64,000 nt of DNA, taken from contig JAJEKV010000565.1 of assembly GCA_021234155.1 (NCBI GenBank), positions 1 through 64,000 of the forward strand. Reading direction: 5' to 3'. Each line of letters starts with the position of its first letter. Position 1 is the stretch's first letter. Source of the DNA: Isoetes taiwanensis. Taxonomy: Eukaryota; Streptophyta; Lycopodiopsida; Isoetales; Isoetaceae. Position numbers and translations under genes: made by a program. Shown piece after piece: positions 32,870-45,700 of this stretch. A model generated the notes under the pieces. It saw only the letters and a program-made list of their open reading frames with translations, was not told the origin of the DNA and did not search any database.

Positions 32870-35742
32870 CCTAAATCCGGCAAAGACCATTTCTGATTTC
32901 TGGCAAGAAGATCGATCACGAAATGGCTTTGATTTGATCATACCGGACTTGAATGCCACGGGAAGAAGGAAAAAGCATTACGCCACACAAGAAGAAATCG
33001 AGTCTGTTTGGGGGCCGAAAGTATCAGGGAAATCCACTTACAGGTGGGTTGCATTCTAGATTCAGGGATGCCCATGATTCTCTGTTGTTTAAAATATTGT
33101 TTTGTTTCATCATGCAGGTTGAAGAATCTGAGCAAGGAGAGGTATAATGAATATATGTCCCTTTACAGAAAAATCTAACAAAGGACGTGTGCCTGGGGAG
33201 GCATGGCCTCACAGACTATGGCTGTTGCGTATTACCTTCACACAAAAGGTAAAGAACTAAACTGGTTGAGTTTCTGGCAACAGTTAAGAGAAAAATGGTC
33301 TAAAGCCTCTCTGTCCGAACGTAAGAGGAAGCATGCAAGCATTTCAAATAGTGAGGAAGCAGAGCAAAATGCCACAAATGATGTTTCCCCTCTTGAAATG
33401 ACTAGGCCACAATTCAAGCCTCCTCAAGCTGTAAGAAGAATCTCGGGGAAAATCACTGAAAAAATAGGTACTTTTCAACCCTCTTCTTCTGGAACCACCA
33501 TATGATGCAATTTAATATTGGAACTGTTATTTTCCAGAAAGGTCTAGCAAGCTTGAACAATCACCACTTCTTCTTCATTTGGGTGTGTTGCAAGTTATGT
33601 GTAGGAAATTTGTGCTGCTAGTTTCGAGTTGTGGTGGATAATTTCAGTTCACAGTAGTATGTAGCTCCAAATGTGTTACAGGGCAGTCATATGGCACCAA
33701 TTATATGTTATTAATATAGTTTATAGCATATGTGGTGTCATATATAGTACCAAATGTGGTACCTTATCTGAATAGTGAATTGGCTTCCATATATTTCTAT
33801 ACTTAGTGTCATATGTGATGTTAGAGATGGTGATACTTGTGAATGGTGGATTGTCTGCCATATGTGGTGCCAACTGCTGTGCTAAATATTGCACCACGCT
33901 ATGTGCCACATGTGGGGTGGTGGATGCCTGCCGGATGTGGTGCTTTGTGTGCATTGTGGTGCCACATGTGGTGTCTAATGTGGCACCACTATGGTTCCAC
34001 ATGTTGCACCACATGTGGTGTATTTGACGCCATTTGTGGTGCGAAGTAATGGATGTCTGCCATATGTGATGCTTTGGGTGCATTGTGGTGCCATATGTGG
34101 TGTGGCATGTGGCACCATTATGGTGCCACATGCCACACCACATGTGGTACCTTTGATGCCATTTGTGGTGCAAAGTTTGTCATGATGGAATTTGTGGTGT
34201 ATAAAGTGGTGTCTGTTGTGTCATGTGGTACTAACCTTGGATTCTTTTCCAGTTGAATTCAACAGGACACTGGGAGAATGGATCAACTCTACAAGATCAG
34301 AAGTGATTCAGTGTAAGGCAAGGTTGCAAACTTGTGATCAAAGCCTGCAGGTGCTACAAATGAAGGTTCAGCACCTTGAGTTCCAGACCGAGAAGATGAA
34401 TAAAGATTTAAAAAAATGGGAAGGAATGATGAAGGATAAATCAATTCGTGCAGACGGTATTCGGGCTATATGCCAAGATGCAGAGGCTGAGCTCAAGGAA
34501 CTATTACCAGACCTTGAGCAGACAAAAATCGAGGAGCTTAATCTGCTGTCAGCCAGGGAAGTAGACACAACAGCATTGAAAGTGCTGGAACCAAGGTTAG
34601 AGAGGTTTCTGTCTTGCAAGGACCGTCTTCCTTTATTTGTCTTGGATCCACTACTTCCAGACCTTGATAAGTCTGAAGATTATGGTAGTGGCTGTCCATT
34701 CTGTGGCGAGATCCTCCAATGGATGGGGAAACCACTACCAACTTTGATTGCTGAATGCAGTCACCAATACCATCTTCCATGTCTGCTCAGCCTCTTGAGG
34801 TACTTCATAACAAAATTCCTGAAGTGCTTAGTATATCTGTATTGTCATTGACAAATTTGTGTTCACTTTGCAGGATTTGTAATCACTGTTGCATTGAGAA
34901 TTGCTGTCATGAATTTTCTTATAGCATGGGTACAAGCCTTAGGTGTGAGTAGGGAGGATCAAAAGCAACTTCAAGCTACTGAGGCACTTATAGGTGAGTG
35001 CCCTTGTCATATTGAGATGCCAAAGCATAGTTACAATCAATTGTGATTCAATTCCAGGTTTGCAGAGCATGGTGCCATTTACTAATTCAAGTTTAACTGT
35101 TCCTACTGGTGGCAATGACTTTGTGAGTCCATATAGCACACCAAAAAGGGACTTATTTTCTACTCTCAAAGGTAACCAAGTCTTGTTTGATGCAATTGGG
35201 ATATGTAGCTTACTTCTTCATCCCTACTTTATAGATATAGAGGTACAATGTGCTCAGCTAGGGGGACAAGACACTCACACCCCTTCAAAAGCATTAGACG
35301 CAGATAGAAACTCGGGCAAATCAGAAGATGCATCAGGTTATAGGAACTCGGACAAATCAATAGATGTCAACAAATCAGTAGGTGCATCAAGTCAAGCTCC
35401 AACTTGACAACAATCTGCCAAATCAGCAGATGCATTAAGTCATGCTCCACACCAATCTGCCAAGTATGATCTGAACAAATCGATAGGTGAATCTAAGTCA
35501 CAAGGTAACTTCCAATCTTTTGTGCCTGTCTTTTTTTTAATTTGACCCATATAGTTACAGAATCTGTTCAATTTTTTGCAGCTGGAAGTGTCTTAGAGAA
35601 AAATCAAGAGCATGCTGAAGCAGAAGTTTCCAGTCATGTACCAAGACAAGCTGAAGCAGAAGTTTCTAGCCGTGCAGCAACTCTGTCCATGCAGAAGACT
35701 ACAAGGTTAAGCCCAATCCTGCTTGTTTTTTACTACAATGGA
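32870..35742 (+). CDS. Unknown multi-exon gene with coiled coil and RING-H2 finger
   Basis: Coding pieces on plus: about 32,890-33,050 (DLIIPDLNATGRRKKHYATQ, ends ...GKSTYR at a GT), 33,118-33,467 (LKNLSKERYNEYMSLYRKI, one TAA at about 33,178, then WLSFWQQLREKWSKASLSE), about 34,250-34,799, 34,875-34,980, 35,057-35,170 and later Ser/Lys-rich pieces to 35,742. The 34.25-kb exon is a coiled coil (QSLQVLQMKVQHLEFQTEKM). It ends with CPFC and ECSHQYHLPC; joining at the GT (34,800) to the next exon adds ICNHC, completing C-x2-C, C-x-H-x2-H-x2-C, C-x2-C, a RING-H2 pattern as in E3 ubiquitin ligases. The in-frame TAA, a TGA near 35,405 and a frame change after the RING suggest decay or wrongly guessed splicing. 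The C-terminal part repeats AEAEVSS and KS.DAS. Function beyond a possible E3 role is unknown. Confidence 0.5.
33720..34235. repeat. ATGTGGTGCCA-type minisatellite in intron, with 49-bp perfect palindrome
   Basis: Degenerate repeats of ATGTGGTGC and GTGGCACCA run through the presumed intron of the RING-H2 gene. At 34,095-34,143 a perfect palindrome with 24-bp arms and a 1-base centre occurs (TGGCACCAT, T, ATGGTGCCA at the core). Confidence 0.85.
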
Positions 35743-35849
35743 GTTTTGGGTAGAAGCAGTGTTGGCGTAACCGATGAAGTATATAGGTGTTGGATTCACA
35801 TCAATATGACAACCATGCTTGTGACTTCCTCGACATGTTTGTATTGAGA

Positions 35850-37180
35850 TCATAGTGCTCTGCTGCCAAAAGGGCAAGATTCAACATTGATGGTTGGATT
35901 GCTATCAAGATCTTCATTATTGAGTTGCTACCTCGACATGGTTTAGGATGTATGAGTAACTTTGGCAAGGGAATTACATGAAGGTAAACATGGAGCATTG
36001 GATAAGCTACTTCAACATATATGGGCAACCTCAGCAAGGGGCAGAGTATGATCTAGGCACCCGTGTTTAGTAAATATTCTAATGAACAACACATCACATG
36101 TCATGGTCTTTGCATTGCTCTACTGTTGTCTTGGTCTTTTGATTATGTACTTGGATCCTTCGGGGTCGGGCTTCTAGGTTCGGTGGCCTAGGTTGCTCCG
36201 ATATGCTCATGTTCATCGGTGATTCTCTGTGGTATTCTTATGCTCTGTGACACCAGACGTGTCTTCCTCATGGGCGTAGCTTCCTGGTGAGGTTGTGCGT
36301 CAACTCTTGTGACTCCATAGTAAGAGGTCCTCCAGCGCCAGACGTGGGCTGGGAAGGGTATGCGCATACAAGGTTCGCCCCACCAACTCTGCCAACGGGG
36401 CTCAGAATGTGGGCTGGCTGGGCATTTCTCTGCTAACAGGGCCTGCATGTAGGCTGGCTGAGCTTCCCATTGTCCGGGAGCTTTGTTTATGTTGTTTTGG
36501 TACTTTGGCTTTGTGTTCTTTGCTCCTTATGCTTATGATGTTTCTTTTATTGTCATTCTCTAGCATTGCACCATAGCATCTTGTGTTTTGAATTGTTCAT
36601 GTTCTTGTTATCCAAGATTTCCAGAGTATTTCCATGCATGCAGTGGCAGCCAGGGATCCCCACTTAGTCACGAGGACTAACCCCATTGAGTGCATGTGCA
36701 GTTAACCCGCAAGGCAGTGGCCAAGTTGATGCCAGAAATGTAGTTGAGGATTGTCGTTGTGATCTGGAGTTAAAAAGCTTTTGTTTAGCTTGCTTAGCAG
36801 TGATTATGCATATACATTGAGTGTATTGGGAATAATACATCCTTTAAATTTGTATCCTTGAGGGATAGTGGAAATTATATTGCATCTCAGTGAGGATGGA
36901 TTTCTAGTAATGGTTTAAGTTTCATTTGTGCAAAAGGAAGTTTCAATTCTTCACCGCCATTAACAAGCTAGAATGTGCAAGTTTTGACAAGATCCCGAGT
37001 TGCCTGGAGGGTCAACTCAGCAGGCTCGTCACACTTACCTACACTTGCCAGTTTAGGCCAGTAACTTGGAATATCTAGGGATATACTGGCATATATCCAA
37101 AATATTTCCACCCAGTAGGAGGAGCGTTTGGCCTGTGGGAGGAGGGTTTGCCCTTTGGGGCAACCCAAAAGGGGGCAAAG
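35850..37180. other. Intergenic, no gene recognised
   Basis: About 1.3 kb between the RING-type gene and VPS2. The minus frame 36,188-36,448 lies in a GC-richer patch and shows no domain. A G/C-rich to T-rich change near 36,480 could mark an element border, but no terminal repeats were found. Confidence 0.35.
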
Positions 37181-37186
37181 CGAGGG

Positions 37187-37338
37187 CCTTATTTATCAAC
37201 CACGATCATGTTTGAACTAGCGTAAAATCCAAAAAACTCAGTGTGTCTTTTCTTTCGCTTTGGTTTTAACATGATGTCCACAAAAACTCCGGGTATTATT
37301 TTTGGTTCAAAGATGACCCTGGTTGATAAATAATAAGG
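37187..37338. mobile_element. MITE-like element, 152 bp, upstream of VPS2
   Basis: Left end CCTTATTTATCAACCACGAT (37,187 on) is mirrored by TGGTTGATAAATAATAAGG at 37,320-37,338; pairing continues inward (GATCATGTTTGAAC with GTTCAAAGATGACC), giving arms of about 31-34 bp. It lies about 300 bp before the VPS2 start codon. Target duplication not resolved; superfamily unknown. Confidence 0.65.
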
Positions 37339-37637
37339 CGCTTGAAACGGGGTTGCCACATTTTACAGTTTATAGAAGAAAAAAGGGCTGGGCAGCCTTA
37401 TGTACTTGCGGAGATAAAGAAAATCAAAATGGGAGAAAAGGGGTGGAATAAAATAAATTTTAAGCGCTTTCCTTTCTACGACTTACTCTCGCTTTTTGCC
37501 GATCTTGTCTAATTCTATGTTTTCACTGTCAATCTGGGATAGTTTTCATGAGAATGCAGCGTCTTATTGACCAAATAGATTTCATATAATCCAGCTGTGA
37601 TTTTTAATTATTTGGTGAGCCAATTTGATCCTTTAGG

Positions 37638-39794
37638 ATGAGTTTCCTTTTTGGCAAGAAGAAAACACCAGCAGGTATGCATCTAATGCGTAAAATTGTT
37701 TGATACAGTTAGCTGTTTAGGTTGCTATGGTGAAATGCAAAATTAGCCAATATCTTAGTTTTATTTCAACAGAGCTTCTTAGGGAGAACAAACGAATGCT
37801 GGATCGATCTATACGGGACATTGAAAGAGAGCGCCAGGGCTTGCAAACTCAAGAGAAGAAACTTATTACAGAAATTAAAAAAACTGCAAAGCAAGGGCAA
37901 ATGGTAGGTTTCGCATATTGTTTTGCTTCAATTGACACGAGCTATTGAGATTCTAGGTATCAGTATGATTTATCATGATATTCATGATAGAATTATGACC
38001 TACATAGGCACTAATAGCATACTGCAATCTGCCAGTGTGACTAAACTAGCGCATGGGTCCCTATGTTCCAGATATCTATTGTGCAACTAATTCAGCAAGG
38101 TCACGTCTCTCTTCAATTTGTTAATTAAATCAGCTGTTTTGGATCTGTAATTTGGAGTATATACTGAATAATTAATTATGGAGCATAGAATTGTTCATCA
38201 CATCGTCAGTACCATGTTCAATCATTCTATTGCTCTCCTCTGCAGCTACAGCATTCCAGATGATGTTTCCCATAGACACTGGTTTGAAGATTCACAAGAG
38301 AGTTGAATAAGGTTTTCTTTGCTAGCTTTTAAGCCTGCCGAGATTGGCATTGAAGACTGTTGTTTGTGCCACAAATGAACTGACTCTCCTGTCATAATTT
38401 AGCTGCATCATAATTTTGCCTCTACTGGATCTGTATGACATGGCTGTGCTATACTATCTGGTCTCGTAGCAATAAAGTATTCTGGTATTCTTGCTTTCAA
38501 TGTCAACTCTTTCATACTGATGCTTTTTCTCTGGTTTCTATTAGAGTGCTGTTAGAGTGATGGCAAAAGATCTCATTCGGACCCGCCATCAAATTGCAAA
38601 GTTTTATGTGTTAGTTTTATGGCGTGTCGTTGCGTGTTCAGGTATTTATTCTTATTTCAGGTACATTTGAAGAACAAAGAGTGGAGAAGTACAAATACAA
38701 GCTAGACATGGGCTGTTTTAGGCTGACTTTAGAACTTTGACAATGTCTTATTCAACCTGAAAAACTTCCGTTACATCTTCAGTTGCCTTGGCATAGGATT
38801 GGGAGGTAAACGTCCTTAGGGTTGTAGAATGGGAATGTAATTTTTAATCGATTTTCATGAATAGGAAGAAGTAAGTGATTTCAGTAACATGGACATCTTC
38901 TTTTAGGCTTACTTTGTTGGTTCCAATGCATCTTGGGCACTGTTTCCATATTGTGCAGCAGTTTAATAAAACTTTTAAAATCATCTGACTACATTTTCTG
39001 GCACTGAAACATATTTGCGAACCTTTACAGCAACGTTTCTCCCAGCAAAGACTTCTTATCTTTTGTTCTAAACGAAACAGTAACTCAATATGCACATTTA
39101 CGTGGTGCACAGAGTTTCATAAAATTATGTAAATAAAGTGATCGGGAGGTCCTGTTAAAAAGTGACTTTGTTCATTGTGTTGTTTATCTTAGGATCATAT
39201 GGTTGGACCTCTGCATCTATGTTAGCATTGAACGCCACTAGCTTCTATTTGATGTGCATGACGAATATAGTAGACCTGAGGAGTCCTAACTTCTAAAGGT
39301 GTGCTTTATGTAGACTCTAAAATCCACCCAAGCAATGGCTGATGCAATGAAGGGTGTTACAAAAGCAATGGGCCAAATGAATAGGCAGTTAAATCTACCA
39401 GCACTGCAGAAAATCATGCAAGAGTTTGCAAAACAGAATGAGAGAATGGAAATGACAACCGAAGTTATGGAAGATGCCATTGATGATGCTTTGGAAGGTG
39501 ACGAAGAAGAGGAAGAAACTGATGAGCTGGTCAACCAAGTTCTTGATGAAATTGGGATTGATCTTGATCAACAGGTATATTTTGTTATTTGCCATGAGGG
39601 TTATTTTGAGGTTATAACTTTCTGTTCATATCATTGTGATTCGTATGCAGCTGGTCCATGCCCCTGCAAATAAGGCTGCAGCGCCAGCAGAATCAGAAAG
39701 CGCTAGAGTTGCACAAGCAACAGGTGCCTCAGGAGATGATTCCGGAATTGATAGTGATCTCCAAGCTCGTCTTGATAACCTTAGGAAGCTTTGA
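37638..39794 (+). CDS. VPS2: ESCRT-III subunit VPS2 (CHMP2A-type), one exon missing
   Basis: VPS2 polymerises with other ESCRT-III subunits on endosomal membranes and recruits the VPS4 ATPase in multivesicular body formation. Exons by GT-AG: 37,638-37,674 (MSFLFGKKKTPA), 37,773-37,903 (ELLRENKRMLDRSIRDIERE), 38,545-38,607 (SAVRVMAKDLIRTRHQIAKF), 39,314-39,574 (TLKSTQAMADAMKGVTKAMG) and 39,651-39,794. Joined, they stay in frame and give 211 residues, ending in the MIT-interacting helix DLQARLDNLRKL. The family is usually about 225 residues: about 14 residues of the second core helix, between ...KFY and TLKS..., are absent, exactly a 42-nt phase-0 exon. I could not find that exon in 38,608-39,313. 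A weak candidate lies at 38,662-38,702 after a TTTCAG acceptor, but it lacks the conserved residues and a GT. So the gene is either intact with a diverged exon, or a lesioned copy. Confidence 0.85.
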
Positions 39795-41840
39795 GTGCTT
39801 TTTAAAATCGATAGAAAGTTCCACAACAAGAACTGCCTTGTCAAATTAAAGCCTTTAATATTGTTTATATAGTAATTATTATTGCATATGGGTCACCAAA
39901 AAAGTGGGATGATGCCAGTAAAGTATTGGGTGGTTCACATGGAGAAGAGAAGGCCCTGCGCCGAGTTCTAGTGGAGTCAGCACTGATAAAAAAAAAATCA
40001 GCGCTGTATCAGCTACGCAAATTGGACCTTGCGAGGGCTGATTTTCCAAAACGGGGCAGAAATTTTTTGCCCCCAAGTTCAGCAGCTTTTAAGCCAGCTC
40101 TTTGCACTTCGTCCAAACCCAACATATGAAGGATTTGTATTTTAAAAAACCTTCAAACTTATGCTACCTGACAGCTGTCTAGACATGAAAACGAGTAAAT
40201 ATTTATCTTGATCAACATTACATTTTCCTAGTGATGGAATTTTGTGAGCGGCATTGCTACTAGAAAATTTGTGCTCCATTTTTGCAATGAAATTTCTTAT
40301 TTTTGTTTGCTTGATCCAGTTCTATCACAAGAAATCTAATTTAGCAAAAAACTCGTGCCGCAAGGAAGCAATCTGAGAAATGATTTAATGCCCTTGTGAA
40401 ACCAGCCTTCATCGTTTTTGCGATTTTTGTATGACTGCAATTTATCCAAGACAGTCAACACGTTTCTATTTCTTAAAACCACCAAAGTTTAGTGGGATTA
40501 GGATCTTTAAGCCATGCTTTATAATTTGACAAATGAGCCCGATGGAAATAAAAACCAAATAAAAATACTAGAGACATTGAAGTTTAGTTGGTTGGTTCAC
40601 TTTGATTGATTGAGGATATGCAATGTAAAGCCAAATGAGAGCTTCACCTACAATCCAATACATTCCCGTGTATGCTATATGACTCACATTTGTTTTGGCT
40701 GATCTAACGAGATTCCAAATTTCTATGATGGCAACTAGAGCCGTTTCTTGGGGAAAGAGACTGCACTGAATAGGTTACTGCCCAATGCTAGAATTTCTAC
40801 TTTTGATGCTGCATGCATTCTTTTTATGCTCTGCTCTTAGAATTCTCAAATTCCAATTCTTTTGCAGCTTTGTATGTTCTGTAAAAATGCTTCTCCCTAC
40901 CAGCCCTAGACACTCTTCAGCTTATGCAGAGGATAGATAATAGATTTGGTATTTGGTCACTTGGTAGTTGATAATTATATGCAATCTCAATGCAGCCTCA
41001 AAGCCATTCGAAGTTGCTACTTTGTAATTGAAATTTGGTTTATGGTAATCGTGTACACTTGGACAGTTGATAATTGTATATAATGCCGACAGTTGATAAT
41101 TGTATAGTGCCAACATACAAAACTAAGTGCCACTTCTTTGTAGAAATTTGTCATCATGCTTTGAAAATGATTTTTTGAGAAGGGATAATTTTTCGTGGGA
41201 ATTTGCAACAAACTTCTAAGCAAATACTCCATTTTAGACAATACTCTAAAAAACGAGGGACATAACATGTACGTTACAAATCATTTACCTTACCAATTAA
41301 GTAGAATTAAAAGTAAGTCAGAATGGGTTTTCTAGGCCCAAAGCTTATCGCTCTCCGAATGCAAATGCATTCTCAGTGCCCAGTGCATTTCATCATTCTT
41401 AATAACAGTAAAATTAATGCCAAGACACTATGCAACAATGAAACTCCAAGCAGTATTCACTTGTTATTTAGAACAAAAAAAAAAGGGCCAAGAATATCAG
41501 GAAGGAAAATAGCAACAGCTTAGAGAACAAAAAGCATGTCCCGAAACAGCGAAACTCATCAGAAATGTCCTCCGACAAGCTTTAGGTTTCGAGAAGAACT
41601 GATTTCAGAGTAGGATCTGTCAATAACACTATAAAACAGATGTTTTGAAAAGGTTTATCTACTCTGTAAAAAAAAAAAAATCATCACAAACAGAGATATA
41701 GAGGCGTGCGTAACTCTAAAGCAACAAGTAGCTTAGAGCTTTAAACGCCACAGATGGATATGTGGAGCATTCAACGAACAGGCTGCCAAAAGAGGCAGGC
41801 GCTTCACCGGACTGAGTACTCCTAACACATCATATTCCTG
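39795..41840. other. Intergenic, no gene recognised
   Basis: AT-rich. Short repeats of ACAGTTGATAATTGTAT near 41,065-41,105. The stretch 39,929-39,990 recurs at 42,111-42,172. Confidence 0.4.
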
Positions 41841-42345
41841 CCCAACCTAATTTATCTTAGATGATAATGGAATACCAGCCGTCGATTTTAGGGCAAACGA
41901 TTTTGCTCATTTTAGGGCAACCATGTTTGTTTTGTTTATGTATTAGATAATTTCCGGCGGGAGGGATTCCGCCAGAAAACTTTCTCGGTGGAGCCACATC
42001 AGGTTGCTCTGCCCAACCTAATTTATCTTAGATGATAATGGAATATCAGCCATCGATTTTTGGGCAAACGATTTTGCTCATTTTAGGGCAACTATGTTTG
42101 CTTTGTTTATTGGGTGGTTCACATGGAGAAGAGAAGGCCCTGCACTTAGTTCTAGCGGAGTGGACACCGATAAACAAGGTGCTACACACGAGGGGTTGAC
42201 CTCCAGTGGCCCAAGAGTGTATTTTCATGGGTTCTGTTTCGTTCTTTTGAGTTGGGTCTTGTTTGTTTTGTGTGGACTGAGAGTGTATTTTCATGGGTTC
42301 TGTTTCGTTCTTTTGAGTTGGGTCTTGTTTGTTTTGTGTGGAGCC
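41841..42345. repeat. Cluster of direct repeats
   Basis: Three layers: a repeat of about 100 bp (41,841-41,940 and 42,012-42,110, starting CCCAACCTAATTTATCTTAG); a copy of the VPS2 3' flank (42,111-42,172, GGGTGGTTCACATGGAGAAG, matching 39,929 on); and a 68-bp tandem duplication (about 42,215-42,282 and 42,283-42,345, with TTTTCATGGGTTCTGTTTCG). Confidence 0.8.
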
Positions 42346-42741
42346 CTATAAATGCTATGAATGCAGATTGTCAATTTCTTAGTCCAAGAAGGCGCTCATT
42401 GTTTATTTGGACTCGAACTTATGACATGACCTATCCCTATATATGCTCCTATCACGTTATTGGTGCATAAGGATCGTGTTGTGAAGTATGCAAGTGGAAA
42501 CTAAGGATGGGGTGTCCATGCTTAATGAGTGTTGTTTATAATGTTGTCTCCAACAATACCATATTGTAGAATAGCAAATAATATCATAAATTGATGGTGG
42601 TTGGCATGGGCTCTGAATATGTTTGTCATTCTCGAGCAAACATACAGTTCTAAGCATAAATTAGGATCCTAAACTACTGTCAAACTTTCGTATATTTGTG
42701 GCTTTGTTTGCTTATCTTATTTTGCATATTTAAGCCAAGAG

Positions 42742-45700
42742 TGACCATAGCAGGTAAATCGGTTGTTCCCATTATGCAACGTATCTCATTACGCCAGTTG
42801 TATAAGGCTATCAAGAAGTCTCAGATTATTGGCATGGTTCGAATTGCCTCAGTAGAAGCCAAGTCCAAACAAGACGAAGTACTTGACACCTTGCCTCCAG
42901 CAATAGCAGTTGTTCTTCGGGAGTACCAAGATCTTTTTCCTGAAGAAATTCACCCACTGCCATCATTTAGAGGCATAGAATGTGAGATTACCTTGGAACT
43001 GAGTACCAAGCCCACTAGTAAGGCTCCATATCGAATGAGTACTCCTGAATTAATAGAGCTTAAGAAGCAGTTGCAAGAGCTCCTCAAATTAGGCTTCATT
43101 CGACCTAGTGTATCGCCATTTAGCGCCACGATACTCTTCGTCAAGAAGAAGAATGGCACTTTGAGAATGTGCATCGATTACTGACAATTGAATAAGCATA
43201 CTAAGCATCGGTATGCTTTAACGCGTGCCGACGATCTGATGGATCAGTTGCAAACGGCTAAGTATTTTACGAAAATTGACCTTCGCTCGGGATATCACCA
43301 GATACGAATCAAGGAGGATGACATTCACAAGTCTGCCTTCCGGACACGCTATGGGCATTATGAGTTCACTGTGATGCCATTCGACTTGACTAATGCCCCG
43401 GCCACCTTCATGAGGCTGATTAATGATGTCTTCCGTGAATATCTTGATGATTTTGTCATCATAATCTTTGATGATATCCTCATATATAGTAAGACCTTAG
43501 AGGACCATGAGCGGCATCTTCGGTTGGCCTTATAGAAGCTGAGGCGCCACCAACTCTATGCCAAGTTCTCCAAGTGTCGGTTTGCAACCACCAAGGTTGA
43601 TTACCTGGGACATATTGTATCTGCGGACGAAGGGATAGCCACAGATCCAGCTAAGATTGAGGCAGTAAAGGATTGGCCAATTCCAACCAATGTGTCTGAG
43701 GTTCGCAGCTTTCTAGGCTTGGCCGATTATTACCGCAAGTTTGTCAAAGACTTTGCCAAGTTCGTCGCGCCTTTAACGGACCTAACCAAGTATGAAAAGG
43801 TTAGGGATTGGATGGCACATTGGAAAGACAATGTTCAAGCTAGATTCCAGTCATTGAAGGATGCTTTGACAACGGCCCCCAGTTCTCACCTTGCCAGATC
43901 CTCAGAAGGATAAGTGGGTTGCCACAGATGCTAGTAAAATAGCTACCGGTGGCGTGTTAATGCAAGAGGGTCGGGTTATCGCGTATGATTCTAGGAAGAT
44001 GAATGATGTGGAACAACGATACCCCACACATGACCAGGAATTGCTTGCTGTCATGCGTGCCTTGCACATTTAGTGGCATTATTTACTTGGGAGGCGATTC
44101 CAATTGGATACTGATCACCAAAGCCTCCAATACATTTTCACGCAAGCTTACCTCAATTTGAGACAAAGACATTGGATGGAATTCCTCGAGGAGTATGATT
44201 TTGAGGTTATCTATAAGCCGGGCAAGCACAATGTTGTTGCAAACGCGCTCTTCCGACATCCATTGGTCACTCGAACGCATTGTAATGCCATATCCACACT
44301 TTCTAACGAGTTTGGCAAGCAGATACAGCAAACTCTTTCCATGGACCCAGAATTCCAGGAAATATGGCAGAGTGTATCGAAGGAAGCCAGAACAGACAAG
44401 GAAAGGGAGGCTTTCCGCCATTATAAAAAGCAAGCTAGACTCCTTTATTATAAAGATAAGTTTTGTGTTCCCGAGACATCCGGAGTTCGTAAGCTCATTC
44501 TCCATGATACACATAACAGTCCTATAGCGGGGCATGCAGGATTTATGAAGACATATTTCAAGATCCGCTCCAGCTATTTTTGGCCAGGCATGAAGACGCG
44601 CATTGCTAGATACATTAAGCAATGTCAGATCTGTCAGCAAACAAAGGCTGAGCAAATGCGTATTCCAGGGGAACTGCAACCCCTAGATGTCCCCAATGCA
44701 AAATGGAAAGTTATTACCATGGATTTTATCGTGGGGCTTCCACGCACCTTAAGGGGTTTTGATGCCTTAATGGTGGTGGTCAACAAACTTTCTAAGATAG
44801 CACACTTTCTGCCATGTCGTACCACGGGCAATGCATTGGACATCGCCTTGTTGTTTACCAAGGAGGTATTTCGTCTCCATTATATCGGACCGGGATCCTA
44901 AGTTTGTTAGTGCATTCTGGAAAGATTTCTTCAGCACTATTCAAACTAAGCTTGCCATGAGCACAGCTTATCATCCGCAAACAGATGGTCAAACAGAGCG
45001 TACCAATCGCATAATTGAAGATATGCTACGTAATTACATCTGGAACAAGCAATCTTAATGGGCAGATTATATCCATTTGGTAAAATTTGGCTATAACAGT
45101 ACTAAACAGGAGTCCTCAAGGATGTCTCCTTTTATGATAAATTATGGCTATCAATGCCTCACTCCGGACACGTGGCATAATCCAGTTTCCAAGGTGGAAG
45201 TTTCTCAGCAGCTGCTTACAGATATGCAAGCACTTGTAGAAGAAGTAAGAGCATACTTGCTAGCTGCAAGAGCTCGGCAAAAGAGTCTTGCCGATCGAGA
45301 TTGGACGCCGCGAGAATTTCAGGTCGGTGATTCGGTTTGGCTAAAGATCAAGGTGAAGCAAGCCAAACTTAAGATTGGCAATTGTAAGAAGCTTGCACCT
45401 AGATGGGCGGGTCCTTTTCACATAACCGAAAGGATAGGTTCTCAGGCCTACCGATTGGATTTACTCGCACATTTAAAGATCCATAAAGTTTTCCACATAA
45501 GTCTTCTCAAGAAGCATAATCTTGATCCAGAAGAGGTTCTTGACACACCAACACTTCTGGAGATGACCGAGGATCAGTTGGAGATTGTGCCTGAAGCTCT
45601 GCTTGATCGTGTGTATCAGCAAACCCGTCGAACTCAAATTTTGCAATACTTGGTTAAGTGGAAACACTTACCCACAGAAGACGCAACATGGGTTCTTAAA

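Noticed and set aside
33720-34173. 150-residue His/Thr/Met-rich ORF on minus
   Set aside because: Produced by the GTGGTGCCA-type intronic repeat.
38085-38130. Possible missing VPS2 exon (frame with IQQGHVSLQF)
   Set aside because: Weak similarity and wrong order: it precedes the exon it should follow.
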